Numbered from the stretch's first letter, positions 22,386 to 32,152 are shown. The stretch is DNA of 64,000 bases from Aggregatibacter aphrophilus ATCC 33389 (GCF_900636915.1 NZ_LR134327.1:930001-994000); one strand, 5' to 3'. Notes: generated from the letters alone by a model not told the origin. Numbers and translations: made by a program.

Positions 22386-22528
22386 TACTTTCTTGCTTGT
22401 GCAAGAAAGTAGCAAAGAACACACCCCGAATAAGCCGCTATTCTTCGCTTGATTACAAGTTTCTTCACGGAAATTTTCGAACTCGCTACGCTCAAACAAA
22501 GCGAAAATTTCCTAAAACTTGTAAGTCG
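22386..22528 (-). repeat. Structured dispersed repeat (family R1), copy 1
   Basis: The left end is a perfect 11-bp hairpin (TACTTTCTTGC/GCAAGAAAGTA, 22386-22411), which may also serve to end nrdD transcription. The right part, read on the minus strand, is TTACAAGTTTTAGG, then GGAAATTTTCGCTTTGTTTG, GAGCGTAGCGAGTTCG and AAAATTTCCGTG, closing with AAACTTGTAA, which pairs with the start. The same core in the opposite orientation is at 42121-42180. There is no coding sequence. Confidence 0.7.
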
Positions 22529-22657
22529 CTCAGGCGTCTTATACGGGGCTCTAATTTATTTGAGCATTATTCCAGAAAAGTGCAGTTATTTTTTTAAGTG
22601 TTTTTCAATAAAAATACATGAAAATTTCACCGTGCTTTAAAAATCATAAATGAATTA

Positions 22658-22752
22658 CCTTCTTTACCGTCTTTATTCAACTGAATTTTTAGAAAACAGG
22701 GCAAAGCAGGGCGTTTTTCTTTTGATTATTTTTCTTTGACGAAACAATAACG
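22658..22752 (+). repeat. Dispersed repeat (family R1), internally deleted copy
   Basis: Starts CCTTCTTTACCGTCTTTATT and ends GGCAAAGCAGGGCG followed by TTTCTTTTGATTATTTTTC. These are the two ends of the fuller copy at 42083-42350, here joined without the roughly 160-base middle part. It reaches to 14 bases before nrdG. Confidence 0.6.
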
Positions 22753-22765
22753 AAGATAAATCAAT

Positions 22766-23293
22766 ATGAACTACCTCCAATACTATCCCGTTGACATCGT
22801 CAACGGCGAAGGCACGCGTTGTACGCTTTTTGTCAGCGGCTGTACTCACGGCTGTAAGGGTTGTTATAACCAAAAAAGCTGGTCGTTTAGCGCCGGTGTG
22901 CCGTTTGGTAGTGAAATGGAAGAACAAATTCTCAACGATCTCAAAGACACCCGTATTAAACGCCAAGGTTTGACCCTCTCCGGTGGTGACCCTTTGCATC
23001 CGAGAAACGTAGAAGCACTGCTTCCTTTGGTTCAACGGGTAAAACGGGAATGTCCCGACAAAGATATTTGGGTCTGGACTGGCTACAAATTAGAGGAGCT
23101 GGATGAATATCAATGTCAAATGTTGCCTTATATTGATGTGTTAATTGATGGCAAGTTTATTCAAGAACAGGCAGATCCCAGCTTGGTTTGGCGTGGTTCA
23201 GCTAATCAAGTGATACATCGCTTTAAACAAGTCAACCCAAGCCGATTTGCTCACAATCAAACACAGGATCTCATTCAACGGTTTAAAATTTAA
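22766..23293 (+). CDS. nrdG: Anaerobic ribonucleotide reductase activating protein
   Basis: 175 residues. This radical SAM protein makes the glycyl radical on NrdD. The iron-sulfur motif CTHGCKGC (CxxxCxxC, residues about 26-33) is in VSGCTHGCKGCYNQ, and SGGDPL near 73 is the GGE-like SAM-binding motif. It is about 20 residues longer than the E. coli protein, at the C terminus, where the sequence is basic and polar. It works with the NrdD encoded just upstream. Confidence 0.96.
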   Translation: MNYLQYYPVDIVNGEGTRCTLFVSGCTHGCKGCYNQKSWSFSAGVPFGSEMEEQILNDLKDTRIKRQGLTLSGGDPLHPRNVEALLPLVQRVKRECPDKDIWVWTGYKLEELDEYQCQMLPYIDVLIDGKFIQEQADPSLVWRGSANQVIHRFKQVNPSRFAHNQTQDLIQRFKI

Positions 23294-23346
23294 ATACAGC
23301 TATTTCAATAGTATTGTGGAATTTACATAGTTTCTATATAGATAGA

Positions 23347-23380
23347 AAAACACCACAGAGTAGTCTCCTGCGGTGTTTTT
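23347..23380 (+). terminator. nrdG terminator
   Basis: AAAACACCACAG (23347-23358) pairs with CTGCGGTGTTTT (one mismatch) and runs into T residues. A second hairpin from an inverted uptake-signal pair follows at about 23389-23427 and could stop mnmE transcription from the other side. Confidence 0.8.
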
Positions 23381-23437
23381 ATTTTCGAAAGTGCGGTGAA
23401 AAATAACCATATTTTCGACCGCACTTGATGTAGTAAA

Positions 23438-24793
23438 TTACTTACCGATACAAAACGAACTGAAGATATTCGTCAATAAATCATCGGAAGTAAATTGCCC
23501 GGTAATTTCGCTTAAAGCACTTTGCACTAAACGGAGTTCTTCCGCCAACAATTCACCGGCATGGAATTCCGTGAGTTGCACGTGGCCAATTTGCAAATGC
23601 TGTGCCGCCTGTTCCAAGGCTTCCAAATGACGACGACGGGCCAAGAAACCGCCTTCCATACCGGTTTGATAGCCCATGGATTGTTTTAAGTGATCGCGTA
23701 ATATTTCCACACCACGTTGCGTTTTTGCCGACAAACTCACCACAGTATATCCCTGCTCCTCATACAGTCCCTCTTGCTCACCGGTTAAGTCTGCTTTATT
23801 ACGAATAATCGTGACAGGAATATGGTTTGGTAATTTTGCTAAAAATTCCGACCGCACTTTGCTTAAGTCTTGCTCCGTATCACTACCATCGAGCATCAAT
23901 AAAATACGATCTGCCTGCTCGATTTCATTCCACGCACGGGAAATCCCTATGCGTTCTACTTCATCAGTGGCTTCACGCAAACCTGCGGTGTCGATAATGT
24001 GTAAGGGCATGCCATCTAAGTGAATGTGTTCACGCAATACATCTCTCGTCGTACCCGCAATGTCTGTCACGATGGCAGCCTCACGTCCGGCAAGGGCATT
24101 CAACAAACTGGACTTGCCCGCATTTGGACGGCCTGCAATAACCACTTTCATGCCTTCCCGCAAAATGGAACCTTGTTTTGCTTCGGCTCGAACACCATCC
24201 AGTTGCGCAATAATGTCGTTCAAATAGCTTTCAATTTTGCCATCGGCCAAAAAATCAATTTCTTCATCAGGGAAATCAATCGCGGCTTCCACATAAGTGC
24301 GCAAATAAATAACAGAATCTACTAACTGATTCACTTTATTGGAAAACTCGCCCTGCAAAGATTTCAGTGCGGAACGCGCCGCCTGTTCGGAGCTGGCATC
24401 GATTAAATCGGCAATAGCTTCCGCTTGCGCCAAATCTAATTTATCGTTTAAAAAGGCCTGTTCGGAAAACTCGCCCGGCCGTGCCAAACGAATGCCATCG
24501 ATACGCAAAATCCGTTTTAGCAGCAAATCCAATACCACCTGTCCGCCGTGCCCTTGGAGTTCAAGCACATCTTCACCGGTAAAAGAATTCGGGCTTTTGA
24601 AATACAGTGCAATACCCTGATCGAGCAGAGTGCCGTCTTCATCTTTAAACGGCAAATAATCTGCCATTCTCGGTTTTGGACATTTCCCTAACACCGCTTG
24701 CGCTACGTCAATAGCTTTGGGGCCTGATACACGTAAAATGCCAATACCACCTCGACCCGGGGCTGTGGCTTGAGCTACGATTGTTTCTTTCAT
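23438..24793 (-). CDS. mnmE: tRNA uridine-5-carboxymethylaminomethyl GTPase
   Basis: 451 residues from the ATG at 24793. With MnmG it modifies the wobble uridine of several tRNAs. The N-terminal tetrahydrofolate-binding domain starts [19 protein letters not shown]; the G domain has [13 protein letters not shown] (G1), DIAGTTRD (G2), DTAG (G3) and NKAD (G4); the protein ends with the catalytic FCIGK. An upstream in-frame GTG (24829) would add 12 lysine-rich residues absent from relatives and lies inside a repeat hairpin, so I reject it. It follows yidC in the classical rpmH-rnpA-yidD-yidC-mnmE order, but a terminator separates it from yidC. Confidence 0.96.
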   Translation of the reverse strand: MKETIVAQATAPGRGGIGILRVSGPKAIDVAQAVLGKCPKPRMADYLPFKDEDGTLLDQGIALYFKSPNSFTGEDVLELQGHGGQVVLDLLLKRILRIDGIRLARPGEFSEQAFLNDKLDLAQAEAIADLIDASSEQAARSALKSLQGEFSNKVNQLVDSVIYLRTYVEAAIDFPDEEIDFLADGKIESYLNDIIAQLDGVRAEAKQGSILREGMKVVIAGRPNAGKSSLLNALAGREAAIVTDIAGTTRDVLREHIHLDGMPLHIIDTAGLREATDEVERIGISRAWNEIEQADRILLMLDGSDTEQDLSKVRSEFLAKLPNHIPVTIIRNKADLTGEQEGLYEEQGYTVVSLSAKTQRGVEILRDHLKQSMGYQTGMEGGFLARRRHLEALEQAAQHLQIGHVQLTEFHAGELLAEELRLVQSALSEITGQFTSDDLLTNIFSSFCIGK

Positions 24794-24827
24794 AAGTCTG
24801 CTCTCAAAACGTTTGATTTTTTTCTTC

Positions 24828-24912
24828 ACAAGCTCGCTTGTTCATCCCTTACGGTACCGTTGGCAGAGCCAACGTTCAAAAAGCGTTGCGTTTTGTGACC
24901 GCACTTTATGAC
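24828..24912. repeat. Multi-hairpin dispersed repeat, copy 2
   Basis: Read on the minus strand: uptake-signal core, CACAAAACGCAACGCTTTTT (imperfect hairpin), GAACGTTGGCTCTGCCAACG with the perfect 7-bp hairpin CGTTGGC/GCCAACG (24858-24874), then ACAAGC-GA-GCTTGT (24828-24841). It matches copy 1 at 11299. It lies between yidC and mnmE. Confidence 0.65.
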
Positions 24913-24954
24913 GCAAAAGTGCGGTCATTTTTTCATGCATTTTTTAACTAAAAT

Positions 24955-24977
24955 AAAAGGCACAATGCGTGCCTTTT
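24955..24977 (-). terminator. yidC terminator
   Basis: AAAAGGCAC (24955-24963) and GTGCCTTTT (24969-24977) form a perfect 9-bp stem with a 5-base loop just after the yidC stop. The minus strand then reads into T-rich sequence. A further uptake-signal inverted pair lies at about 24897-24927. Confidence 0.75.
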
Positions 24978-24993
24978 AATTCTCTAGATTTCG

Positions 24994-26625
24994 CTATTTT
25001 TTATAACGGGTATGTAACCCTTTTTTCTCTAAACCACGATAAATCAATTGTTGCTGAATAATCGTGATTAAGTTGGACACCAACCAGTAAAGTACCAATC
25101 CTGCCGGGAACCAAAGGAAGAACACCATGAAGATTAACGGCATGAAGTTCATGATCTTTTGTTGCATTGGATCAGCAACCGGTGTTGGTGACATTTTTTG
25201 TAACAAGAACATGGAGGCGCCCATTAAAATCGGCAGGATGTAATACGGATCTTGCGCAGACAAGTCTTGAATCCAACCAAAGAATGGTGCGTGACGTAAT
25301 TCAACGGCTTCCATAAACGTCCAATACAAGGCAATGAAAATCGGCATTTGTAATAACAACGGCAAGCAACCGCCTAATGGGTTTACTTTTTCGTCTTTAT
25401 ACAACTTCATCATTTCTTGGCTCATGCGTTGACGGTCTTCACCGAAGCGTTCACGCATCTCTTGCAATTTCGGTTGCAACATACGCATTTTGGCCATGGA
25501 AGTATATTGTGCTTTGGTCAGTGGATATAAAATCGCTTTTACCACTAAAGTCACACAAATGATCGCCAAGCCCCAGTTGTGTACTAATTTTTGAATGAAA
25601 GTAAGCAACCAGAAAAGCGGTTTTGCAATAAACCAAGCCCATCCATAGTCAACGGTTAAATCTAAATGATTTGCCACTTCACCCATTTCATTTTGCAGTT
25701 TTGGACCGGTCCATAACTTGCTGGTCAAGGTTTCAGTGCTATTTGGTTGAATAACGGTAACCGGACCACGATAACCAATAGAGCCAGTATTATTGGCTTT
25801 GTCGGTTAATGTATAAAGTTGGTTATCCGCATCTTGATTCGGGATCCAAGCAGACACGAAATAGTGTTGTAAAATCGCTACCCAACCCGCTTTTGTGTTG
25901 ATAGATAAATTTGCGTTTTCCATATCACTGAAACTGTATTTTTTGTAATTAGTTTCAGAAGAAGAATAAGCACCACCGGTATAAGTTGGCATCGCCACAC
26001 TACCGGAGCTATCCACTAAAGAGTGTCTTAATTGGCCATAAGGCTCAACTTCAATGGCTTTATCGCTTTGGTTATTAATTTCATAGTTAACCGCAACATC
26101 ATATTGACCACGTTTTAAAACGAACACTTTACGATAAGTCACACCATCGCGTTGGAAAGTGAAAGGAACAACCAATTCATTTTGGCCTTCCGCTAATTTG
26201 AAAGAAGACCCTTCCACTTGATACACGGCACGAGCGGATTTGGTGTCAATACCGTCTTTGCCGATTAAACCGCTTTGTGCGACATAAGTATGTTGTGGTG
26301 TGTTTTGTAATAACACGAATGGTGTTTTGGAATCCAATTCGGCGTCATATTTTAACAATTCGGAACCAACAACATCACCACCGACAGTATTGATTTGCAA
26401 ACGAAATACATCATTTTCTAAAGTAATAACATTACCTTTGGTTTGAGTTTCGTTGACTACTGCGTTGGCATTAGAATTTGCAGAAGACGGAACATCAGAA
26501 ACGGCTGTTTTTGCTTGTTCGGTAACAACCGGTTTTGGTGTGTGATAATCAAGCTGCCATTGCTGATAAACAATAAAAGACATGAAGAGTAATGCGATGA
26601 CCAACAGGCCGCGTCTTGAATCCAT
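24994..26625 (-). CDS. yidC: Membrane protein insertase YidC
   Basis: 543 residues. It inserts and folds inner-membrane proteins alone or with SecYEG. The N-terminal membrane anchor ([20 protein letters not shown]), the large periplasmic P1 domain (about 60-330) and five C-terminal membrane segments are visible. The hydrophilic groove carries the conserved arginine region ([20 protein letters not shown]). The tail is basic ([13 protein letters not shown]), as needed for ribosome contact. The stop of yidD and the start codon here are adjacent, so the genes are translated together. Confidence 0.97.
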   Translation of the reverse strand: MDSRRGLLVIALLFMSFIVYQQWQLDYHTPKPVVTEQAKTAVSDVPSSANSNANAVVNETQTKGNVITLENDVFRLQINTVGGDVVGSELLKYDAELDSKTPFVLLQNTPQHTYVAQSGLIGKDGIDTKSARAVYQVEGSSFKLAEGQNELVVPFTFQRDGVTYRKVFVLKRGQYDVAVNYEINNQSDKAIEVEPYGQLRHSLVDSSGSVAMPTYTGGAYSSSETNYKKYSFSDMENANLSINTKAGWVAILQHYFVSAWIPNQDADNQLYTLTDKANNTGSIGYRGPVTVIQPNSTETLTSKLWTGPKLQNEMGEVANHLDLTVDYGWAWFIAKPLFWLLTFIQKLVHNWGLAIICVTLVVKAILYPLTKAQYTSMAKMRMLQPKLQEMRERFGEDRQRMSQEMMKLYKDEKVNPLGGCLPLLLQMPIFIALYWTFMEAVELRHAPFFGWIQDLSAQDPYYILPILMGASMFLLQKMSPTPVADPMQQKIMNFMPLIFMVFFLWFPAGLVLYWLVSNLITIIQQQLIYRGLEKKGLHTRYKK

Positions 26626-26888
26626 TATTTATTCTCTGTTTTGTTATTATTGATCTTTGGTGGAACGGGATCGTATCCACCCTCACTTAAAGGATGACAT
26701 TTTAATATACGTTTTATCGTAAGCCAACCACCTTTTAGCAGGCCGTGTGTTTTTAACGCCTCAATACCATAGCAGGAACATGTTGGTGTAAAACGACAGC
26801 GAGGGGCGATTAACGGACTAATAACAACTTGATAAACGCGAATTAATCCGATGAGAATTTTTGCGCCAAGTGAATGTGACGTAGCCAT
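26625..26888 (-). CDS. yidD: Membrane protein insertion efficiency factor
   Basis: 87 residues of the YidD family, thought to help YidC-dependent insertion. The conserved block [17 protein letters not shown], with the cysteines and the preceding amphipathic helix, is present, followed by [12 protein letters not shown]. Its 5' end overlaps the rnpA 3' end by 46 bases and its 3' end touches yidC, as in many bacteria. Confidence 0.95.
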   Translation of the reverse strand: MATSHSLGAKILIGLIRVYQVVISPLIAPRCRFTPTCSCYGIEALKTHGLLKGGWLTIKRILKCHPLSEGGYDPVPPKINNNKTENK

Positions 26889-27211
26889 AATTTATCAAGG
26901 GTTTGCCATAAAGTGCGGTTGTCTAAACGACCGATTCCTTGTTTCGCGACAATGACAAAATCATAAGACGGTAAACTATGTTGGCTCAAACGAAAAGACT
27001 CACGGCATAAACGTTTAATACGATTACGCGCATTCGCTCGTTTTAAGTGCTTTTTAGCGACAGTTAAACCTAAGCGTGGATGCTCAAGATTATTTTTACG
27101 GGCAAGAATTGTAATTTCAGGTGAACTAGCGCGGAACGGCTGTTGGAAGACGTATTTAAAATGTTCGGGAGTTAACAAACGTAACTCCCTAGGAAAGTTT
27201 AGCTTAACCAC
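26843..27211 (-). CDS. rnpA: Ribonuclease P protein component
   Basis: 122 residues. It assists the RNA subunit of RNase P in cutting 5' leaders from pre-tRNAs. The sequence begins [13 protein letters not shown] from a GTG start, as in E. coli. The RNR box is [16 protein letters not shown] (about 58-73). It sits 12 bases after rpmH, with which it is normally co-transcribed, and contains an uptake-signal core. Confidence 0.96.
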   Translation of the reverse strand: MVKLNFPRELRLLTPEHFKYVFQQPFRASSPEITILARKNNLEHPRLGLTVAKKHLKRANARNRIKRLCRESFRLSQHSLPSYDFVIVAKQGIGRLDNRTLWQTLDKLWLRHIHLAQKFSSD

Positions 27212-27223
27212 ATTAATATGCGA

Positions 27224-27358
27224 TTAGGCAGATAAACTTTTACGACCTTTAGCACGACGACGGGCTAAAACTTGACGGCCATTTTTAGTCGCCATACGAG
27301 CACGGAAACCGTGAGTACGGCTACGTTTTAATACAGAAGGTTGAAATGTGCGTTTCAT
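27224..27358 (-). CDS. rpmH: 50S ribosomal protein L34
   Basis: A 44-residue, very basic protein: starts [18 protein letters not shown] and ends [13 protein letters not shown], the usual L34 sequence and length. It is the first gene of the rpmH-rnpA-yidD-yidC run and is divergent from dnaA. Confidence 0.98.
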
Positions 27359-27787
27359 TATAGTGTACCTAAGAAAATAGTTAACTAACTGTTTCTATTT
27401 TAAACGTTTTCTAAAACGTTCAAAAAAACAAGGATTATCAGAAAATAAGGAACGGAATTGTAATCATAAATTCATCGTTCGTCAAATGAGATAAGGAAAA
27501 AACTTGGGAGTCTGGTTAAATTTTCCTCATCTACCGCGTTTGAAAGCGACGGAATTATACGTTTTTGGTTAAAAATGGCAAGCAACCTTTTTTGCTTTTT
27601 TTGAACACAGGTTGGAGATCTTTTTTTTCCTTTATTGTAAAATGATCGTCCTTCCAACCGCACTTTTAGTCAAAGATCCAATGTTTATGATCTTCTGCTA
27701 CGATTTAAGTTATATAAAAACAAAGACATAGCTGGTTGGCAAGTAACCTACGGAAAATCATAAACCAATATACAAGGGATACGTAAA
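27359..27787. other. rpmH-dnaA intergenic region
   Basis: 429 bases between divergent genes, without a reading frame I would support. Close to rpmH lies a perfect palindrome, AACGTTTT-CT-AAAACGTT (27403-27420). A single uptake-signal core lies near 27659. I looked for clusters of TTATCCACA-type DnaA boxes and found none, so I do not call an origin here. The promoters of both genes should lie inside but do not stand out. Confidence 0.5.
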
Positions 27788-29143
27788 GTGGAAAACCAGC
27801 CTAATTCTCTCTGGCAAAATTGCCTGCTGCAAATTCAAGACAAAATTCCTGCTGACGATTTCAAAATTTGGCTTTATCCATTACAGGCTGATGTGACGGC
27901 AAATAGTATCTTACTTTATGCGTCAAATGCTTTTGTGCAAAAATGGGTGATCGATAATTATCTGCCGTTAATTACCGATATTGCCCAACAAACCAGTGCT
28001 AATCCTAACCTGACCGTATCGATTATTGAAGGTATTAAACCCGCCGCACCGAAAGCAGTCACAAAATCCAAAACGACGAGTACGCCAACTGAAGAAAAAG
28101 GTTCGAATAAATCCACCTACAACTCAAATCTTAACACCAAATTAGTGTTTGATAATTTCGTAGAAGGGAAATCTAACCAACTTGCCCGCGCAGTAGCACA
28201 AAAAGTGGCGGATAACCCTGGCGAACAAACGGCCAACCCGTTATTTTTATACGGCGGCACCGGCTTAGGTAAAACCCACTTGTTACACGCCATAGGCAAC
28301 GGCATCATAGCGAATAACCCTAATGCTCGAGTGGTGTATATTCACTCCGAACGCTTCGTACAACAAGTCGTTACTTACATACGAGACAATAAAATGGAAG
28401 AATTCAAAAAATTCTACCGCTCTTTAGACGCCTTGTTAGTCGATGACATTCAATTTTTTAGCGACAAAGAAAAAACCCAAGAAGAGTTCTTCCATATTTT
28501 CAATACCTTATTTGAGCGCGGACGCCAAATCATTCTGACTTCTGACCGTTATCCACGTGAAATTGAAAAAATTGAAGAACGTTTAAAATCCCGTTTCGGC
28601 TGGGGATTAACTACGGCTATTGAACCGCCTGATTTAGAGACTCGCGTTGCTATTTTGATGAAAAAAGCGGATGAAAATAACATTGAATTGCCACACGATG
28701 TTGCGTTTTTTATCGGTCAGAAATTACGTACTAATGTGCGTGAATTAGAGGGTGCATTAAACCGGGTAAAAGCCATGCAGGAGTTTAAAGGCGAACCAAT
28801 CACGATTGATTTTGTGCGCGAAACACTCAAAGACATGTTAGCGCTACAAGATAAGTTAGTGACCGTAGATAATATTCAAAAAGTGGTTGCTGAATATTAC
28901 CGCATTAAAGTATCCGATTTAAAATCCAAAAACCGCTCACGCTCTATCGCACGCCCACGTCAAGTTTCTATGGCATTAGCCAAAGAATTGACCAACCGTA
29001 GCTTACCGGAAATTGGTAAATCCTTCGGCGATCGCGATCACACCACGGTATTACACGCTTGTCGCAAAGTTGTGGAATTGCGGGAAACCGAGCCGGATAT
29101 CCAAGAAGATTGGGCTAATTTAATTCGAATTTTATCCGTATAG
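27788..29143 (+). CDS. dnaA: Chromosomal replication initiator DnaA
   Basis: 451 residues from a GTG start ([12 protein letters not shown]), as in E. coli. It binds DnaA boxes at oriC and opens the origin. Domain I (1-85), a short variable linker rich in K, T and S (about 95-115), the AAA+ core with [11 protein letters not shown] (Walker A, about 156) and LLVDDIQFF (Walker B, about 218), and the C-terminal helix-turn-helix with [12 protein letters not shown] (about 417) are all in order. It leads dnaA-dnaN-recF. Confidence 0.97.
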   Translation: MENQPNSLWQNCLLQIQDKIPADDFKIWLYPLQADVTANSILLYASNAFVQKWVIDNYLPLITDIAQQTSANPNLTVSIIEGIKPAAPKAVTKSKTTSTPTEEKGSNKSTYNSNLNTKLVFDNFVEGKSNQLARAVAQKVADNPGEQTANPLFLYGGTGLGKTHLLHAIGNGIIANNPNARVVYIHSERFVQQVVTYIRDNKMEEFKKFYRSLDALLVDDIQFFSDKEKTQEEFFHIFNTLFERGRQIILTSDRYPREIEKIEERLKSRFGWGLTTAIEPPDLETRVAILMKKADENNIELPHDVAFFIGQKLRTNVRELEGALNRVKAMQEFKGEPITIDFVRETLKDMLALQDKLVTVDNIQKVVAEYYRIKVSDLKSKNRSRSIARPRQVSMALAKELTNRSLPEIGKSFGDRDHTTVLHACRKVVELRETEPDIQEDWANLIRILSV

Positions 29144-29153
29144 GAGTCATGCG

Positions 29154-30254
29154 ATGCAATTTATTATTTCTAGAGAAAATTTATTAAAGCCATTACAGCA
29201 AGTGTGTGGCGTATTAAATAGTCGCCCGAATATTCCTGTGTTAAATAACGTCTTACTGCAAATTGAAAATAATCAATTAAACATTACCGGCACAGATTTA
29301 GAAGTGGAGCTTTCCACCAAAACGCCATTGCTTCATGCAGAACAAGACGGCAAATTCACGATTCCGGCAAAAAAATTCTTAGATATTTGTCGTAGTTTGC
29401 CGGAAAATGCGGAAATTACCGTCACATTTGAAGAAGATCGTGCTATTGTACGTTCTGATCGCAGTAAATTTAATTTATCCACGTTGCCGGCAGAAGATTA
29501 TCCGAACCTCACGGATTGGCAATCAGAAGTGGATTTCACCCTTGAGCAAGCGACGCTACGCCTTTTAATTGAAGCCACGCAATTTTCCATGGCAAATCAA
29601 GACGCGCGCTATTTCTTAAATGGTATGAAATTTGAAACGGAAGGCAATTTATTACGCACCGTTGCAACCGATGGTCATCGTTTAGCGGTTTGTACCATTC
29701 CATTAGAACAAGATTTACAAACCCATTCAGTGATTTTACCGCGTAAAGGCGTGTTAGAACTGGCACGTTTGTTGGAACCAAGCGATCAACCGGCGCGTTT
29801 GCAAATTGGTACGAACAACTTGCGCATCCAATTAAATAACATCACATTCACGTCAAAACTCATTGACGGTCGTTTCCCTGATTACCGTCGTGTGTTGCCA
29901 CGCAATGCGACCCGCATCGTTGAGGCAGGTTGGGAAACCTTAAAACAAGCCTTTGTACGTGCGGCAATTTTATCTAACGAACGTTTCCGTAGCGTACGCT
30001 TACAACTCAGTGAAAACCAACTTAAAATCACCGCCACCAACCCGGAACAAGAAGTTGCGGAAGAAATTATCGATGTCTCTTACAGCGGAGAAGAAATGGA
30101 AGTGGGCTTCAATGTCAGCTATATTCTAGACGTGTTGAATGCGTTGAAATGTAACCAAGTGCGTATGCGCTTAACTGATGCCTCTTCTAGCTGCTTAATT
30201 GAAGATTGTGAAGACGCTAGCGCAGAATATGTGATTATGCCGATGCGCTTATAA
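29154..30254 (+). CDS. dnaN: DNA polymerase III beta subunit (sliding clamp)
   Basis: 366 residues, standard for the beta clamp: three repeated clamp folds with the start MQFIISRENLLKPLQQVCGV and the end EYVIMPMRL, which forms the protein-binding pocket with the third domain. It starts 10 bases after dnaA. It tethers the polymerase encoded by dnaE to DNA. Confidence 0.97.
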   Translation: MQFIISRENLLKPLQQVCGVLNSRPNIPVLNNVLLQIENNQLNITGTDLEVELSTKTPLLHAEQDGKFTIPAKKFLDICRSLPENAEITVTFEEDRAIVRSDRSKFNLSTLPAEDYPNLTDWQSEVDFTLEQATLRLLIEATQFSMANQDARYFLNGMKFETEGNLLRTVATDGHRLAVCTIPLEQDLQTHSVILPRKGVLELARLLEPSDQPARLQIGTNNLRIQLNNITFTSKLIDGRFPDYRRVLPRNATRIVEAGWETLKQAFVRAAILSNERFRSVRLQLSENQLKITATNPEQEVAEEIIDVSYSGEEMEVGFNVSYILDVLNALKCNQVRMRLTDASSSCLIEDCEDASAEYVIMPMRL

Positions 30255-30257
30255 TCT

Positions 30258-31334
30258 ATGGCGATTTCACGTTTAACCGTTGAAAATTTTCGTAATTTAC
30301 AAGCCGTGGATCTGGAATTGGATCACGGCTTTAACTTTTTGGTTGGCAACAACGGCAGCGGCAAAACCAGCTTGCTGGAAGCCATTTTCTATTTAGGTCA
30401 CGGACGCTCTTTTAAAAGTGCGGTCAGTAATCGGATTATTTCTTACGATCACCCGCACTTTACCCTCTTCGGGCAAATTCAAGAACAGCAACATCAATGG
30501 TCAGTAGGCTTGCAAAAACTACGCCAAGGCAACACACTCGTGAAAATCAACGGCGAAGACGGCAATAAAATTTCCGACCTCGCACACCTGTTGCCCATGC
30601 AAATTATTACGCCGGAAGGTTTAAATTTGCTCAATGGCGGCCCAAGCTATCGTCGCGCCTTTCTGGATTGGGGCTTATTTCATCATCACGTGAGTTTTTA
30701 TAATCAGTGGGCGAGTTTAAATCGTTTACTCAAACAACGAAATGCCGCCTTACAGCAAGTTTCCAGCTATCAACAGATGAAAATTTGGGACGTGGAATTG
30801 GTGAAACTTGCCGAGCAAGTAAGCCTGCTAAGAGCCGAATATGCGCAAGCCTTACAACCGGAAATTGAACAAACCTACCGTTTATTCCTGCCGGAACTAG
30901 ACATTAGCGTGAGCTTTCATCAAGGGTGGGAAAAAGAGCAAAATTATGCCGAATTATTGGCGCGTAATTTTGAACGGGATCGCGCATTAGGCTATACGGT
31001 TTCCGGTCCACAAAAAGCCGATTTTCGCTTTAAAGCTAACGGATTGCCGGTGGAAGATATTTTATCGCGCGGTCAGTTGAAATTATTAATGTGCGCACTG
31101 CGTTTAGCTCAAGGCGAACATTTGATGCAAAAAAAACAGCGCCATTGTATTTTCCTCATTGATGACTTTGCCTCCGAGTTGGATCAAACTAAACGTAGTC
31201 TTCTCGCCGAACGCCTACAAAACAGCGGCTCACAAGTTTTTGTCACCGCCATTACACAAAATCAGCTCAACGAAATGCAACCGAAAAAGCACCGCACTTT
31301 TAAGATCGAGTCAGGCAAAATTGAATCATTATAA
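30258..31334 (+). CDS. recF: DNA replication and repair protein RecF
   Basis: 358 residues. This SMC-like ATPase helps load RecA at gapped DNA. The Walker A motif is GNNGSGKTSLLEA (about 29-41); the signature LSRGQLKLLM (about 268) and Walker B IFLIDDFASELD (about 299) follow. It starts 3 bases after dnaN, so the three genes are one transcription unit. Two uptake-signal cores lie in the gene. Confidence 0.96.
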   Translation: MAISRLTVENFRNLQAVDLELDHGFNFLVGNNGSGKTSLLEAIFYLGHGRSFKSAVSNRIISYDHPHFTLFGQIQEQQHQWSVGLQKLRQGNTLVKINGEDGNKISDLAHLLPMQIITPEGLNLLNGGPSYRRAFLDWGLFHHHVSFYNQWASLNRLLKQRNAALQQVSSYQQMKIWDVELVKLAEQVSLLRAEYAQALQPEIEQTYRLFLPELDISVSFHQGWEKEQNYAELLARNFERDRALGYTVSGPQKADFRFKANGLPVEDILSRGQLKLLMCALRLAQGEHLMQKKQRHCIFLIDDFASELDQTKRSLLAERLQNSGSQVFVTAITQNQLNEMQPKKHRTFKIESGKIESL

Positions 31335-31339
31335 AAGAA

Positions 31340-31364
31340 ATTAGCCTCCAATTTGGAGGCTAAT
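31340..31364. terminator. Bidirectional terminator between recF and the methyltransferase gene
   Basis: ATTAGCCTCCA (31340-31350) and TGGAGGCTAAT (31354-31364) form an 11-bp perfect stem with an ATT loop between converging genes. T runs are short, so efficiency is uncertain. Confidence 0.65.
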
Positions 31365-31378
31365 CATAAGAAAATCGG

Positions 31379-32134
31379 TTATTTTTGACTACAAACCGCA
31401 ATAAAATGCAATTTACGTTCAGGGTCATTAAAGGTTCTAAACATTTTCTTAAACTGATCACGATTTTCTGCTTTCATAGCATTTTTAATGATTTTCAGTG
31501 TCCCTAACACGCCTTCGTCATAAATCATTCCTTTTGGCGATAGCAGTGTCATCTCACCGGAAAAGGTTTCGATATTACGAAAACCACTGTCTAAAAACAC
31601 CTGTTTCCAACCGTCTTTGGTTAATGGCGTTACCGTCACATTGATGGCATTACGCATATTTTCCAAAATAGTTTTATGGTCATCCCCCACTAACATCACA
31701 TCGTGGGTCAGCAAAAAGCCATTCGGTTTTAGCACACGGAAATATTCGGCAACCGCCTTCATTTTGGCTTCAACAGGCAGCATGGTAAGCATGGCCTCAT
31801 TAATCACAATATCGAACGTATTATCTTCAAAAGGTAATTTCATCGCATTGGCGCGTTGCACATGAATTTTGTCCTGCAAGTTATTCGCTGCAATATTGGC
31901 CTTAGCTTTTTCTAATGCATTCTCATCTAAATCGACACCTTCAATCTGGCAACCATATTCCTTAGCCAAACCGATAGCTGTGGTACACATATTACAAGCC
32001 ACTTCGAGTACTTTTTTATCTTTACTAAAATCACCGCTCGCAATTAACCAATCGGTGGCTTTACGACCACCCGGACGCAAGCGGGTTTTGCCTAAACGAG
32101 CCAAGAAATTATGGCCAATCTCTTCTTTACCCAT
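31379..32134 (-). CDS. Class I SAM-dependent methyltransferase, unknown substrate
   Basis: 251 residues with a Methyltransf_11-like Rossmann fold. Motif I is VLEVACNMCTTAIGLA (about 42-57), the acidic end of strand 2 is GVDLDENAL (about 65), motif II is FDIVINEAML (about 108) and the post-motif is VLKPNGFLL (about 134). The N-terminal LGKTRLRPGG and C-terminal ERKLHFIAVC are not features I can tie to a known substrate. A cysteine stands in motif I where a glycine is usual. It is divergent from sodC, with an 8-bp-arm palindrome before its start. Confidence 0.75.
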   Translation of the reverse strand: MGKEEIGHNFLARLGKTRLRPGGRKATDWLIASGDFSKDKKVLEVACNMCTTAIGLAKEYGCQIEGVDLDENALEKAKANIAANNLQDKIHVQRANAMKLPFEDNTFDIVINEAMLTMLPVEAKMKAVAEYFRVLKPNGFLLTHDVMLVGDDHKTILENMRNAINVTVTPLTKDGWKQVFLDSGFRNIETFSGEMTLLSPKGMIYDEGVLGTLKIIKNAMKAENRDQFKKMFRTFNDPERKLHFIAVCSQK

Positions 32135-32152
32135 CTGATTTCTCCTTAATAA

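Noticed and set aside
22397..22640. Short open frames after nrdD
   Set aside because: They lie in the R1 repeat and its hairpins; the products are not protein-like and two overlap in different frames.
24794..24829. Longer mnmE product starting at a GTG
   Set aside because: It adds 12 lysine- and arginine-rich residues with no counterpart in MnmE, and the GTG lies in a hairpin of a dispersed repeat. The ATG at 24793 gives the canonical start.
27359..27787. Replication origin next to dnaA
   Set aside because: I found no cluster of TTATCCACA-like DnaA boxes and no clear unwinding element. In this family the origin is usually not beside dnaA, as far as I recall.
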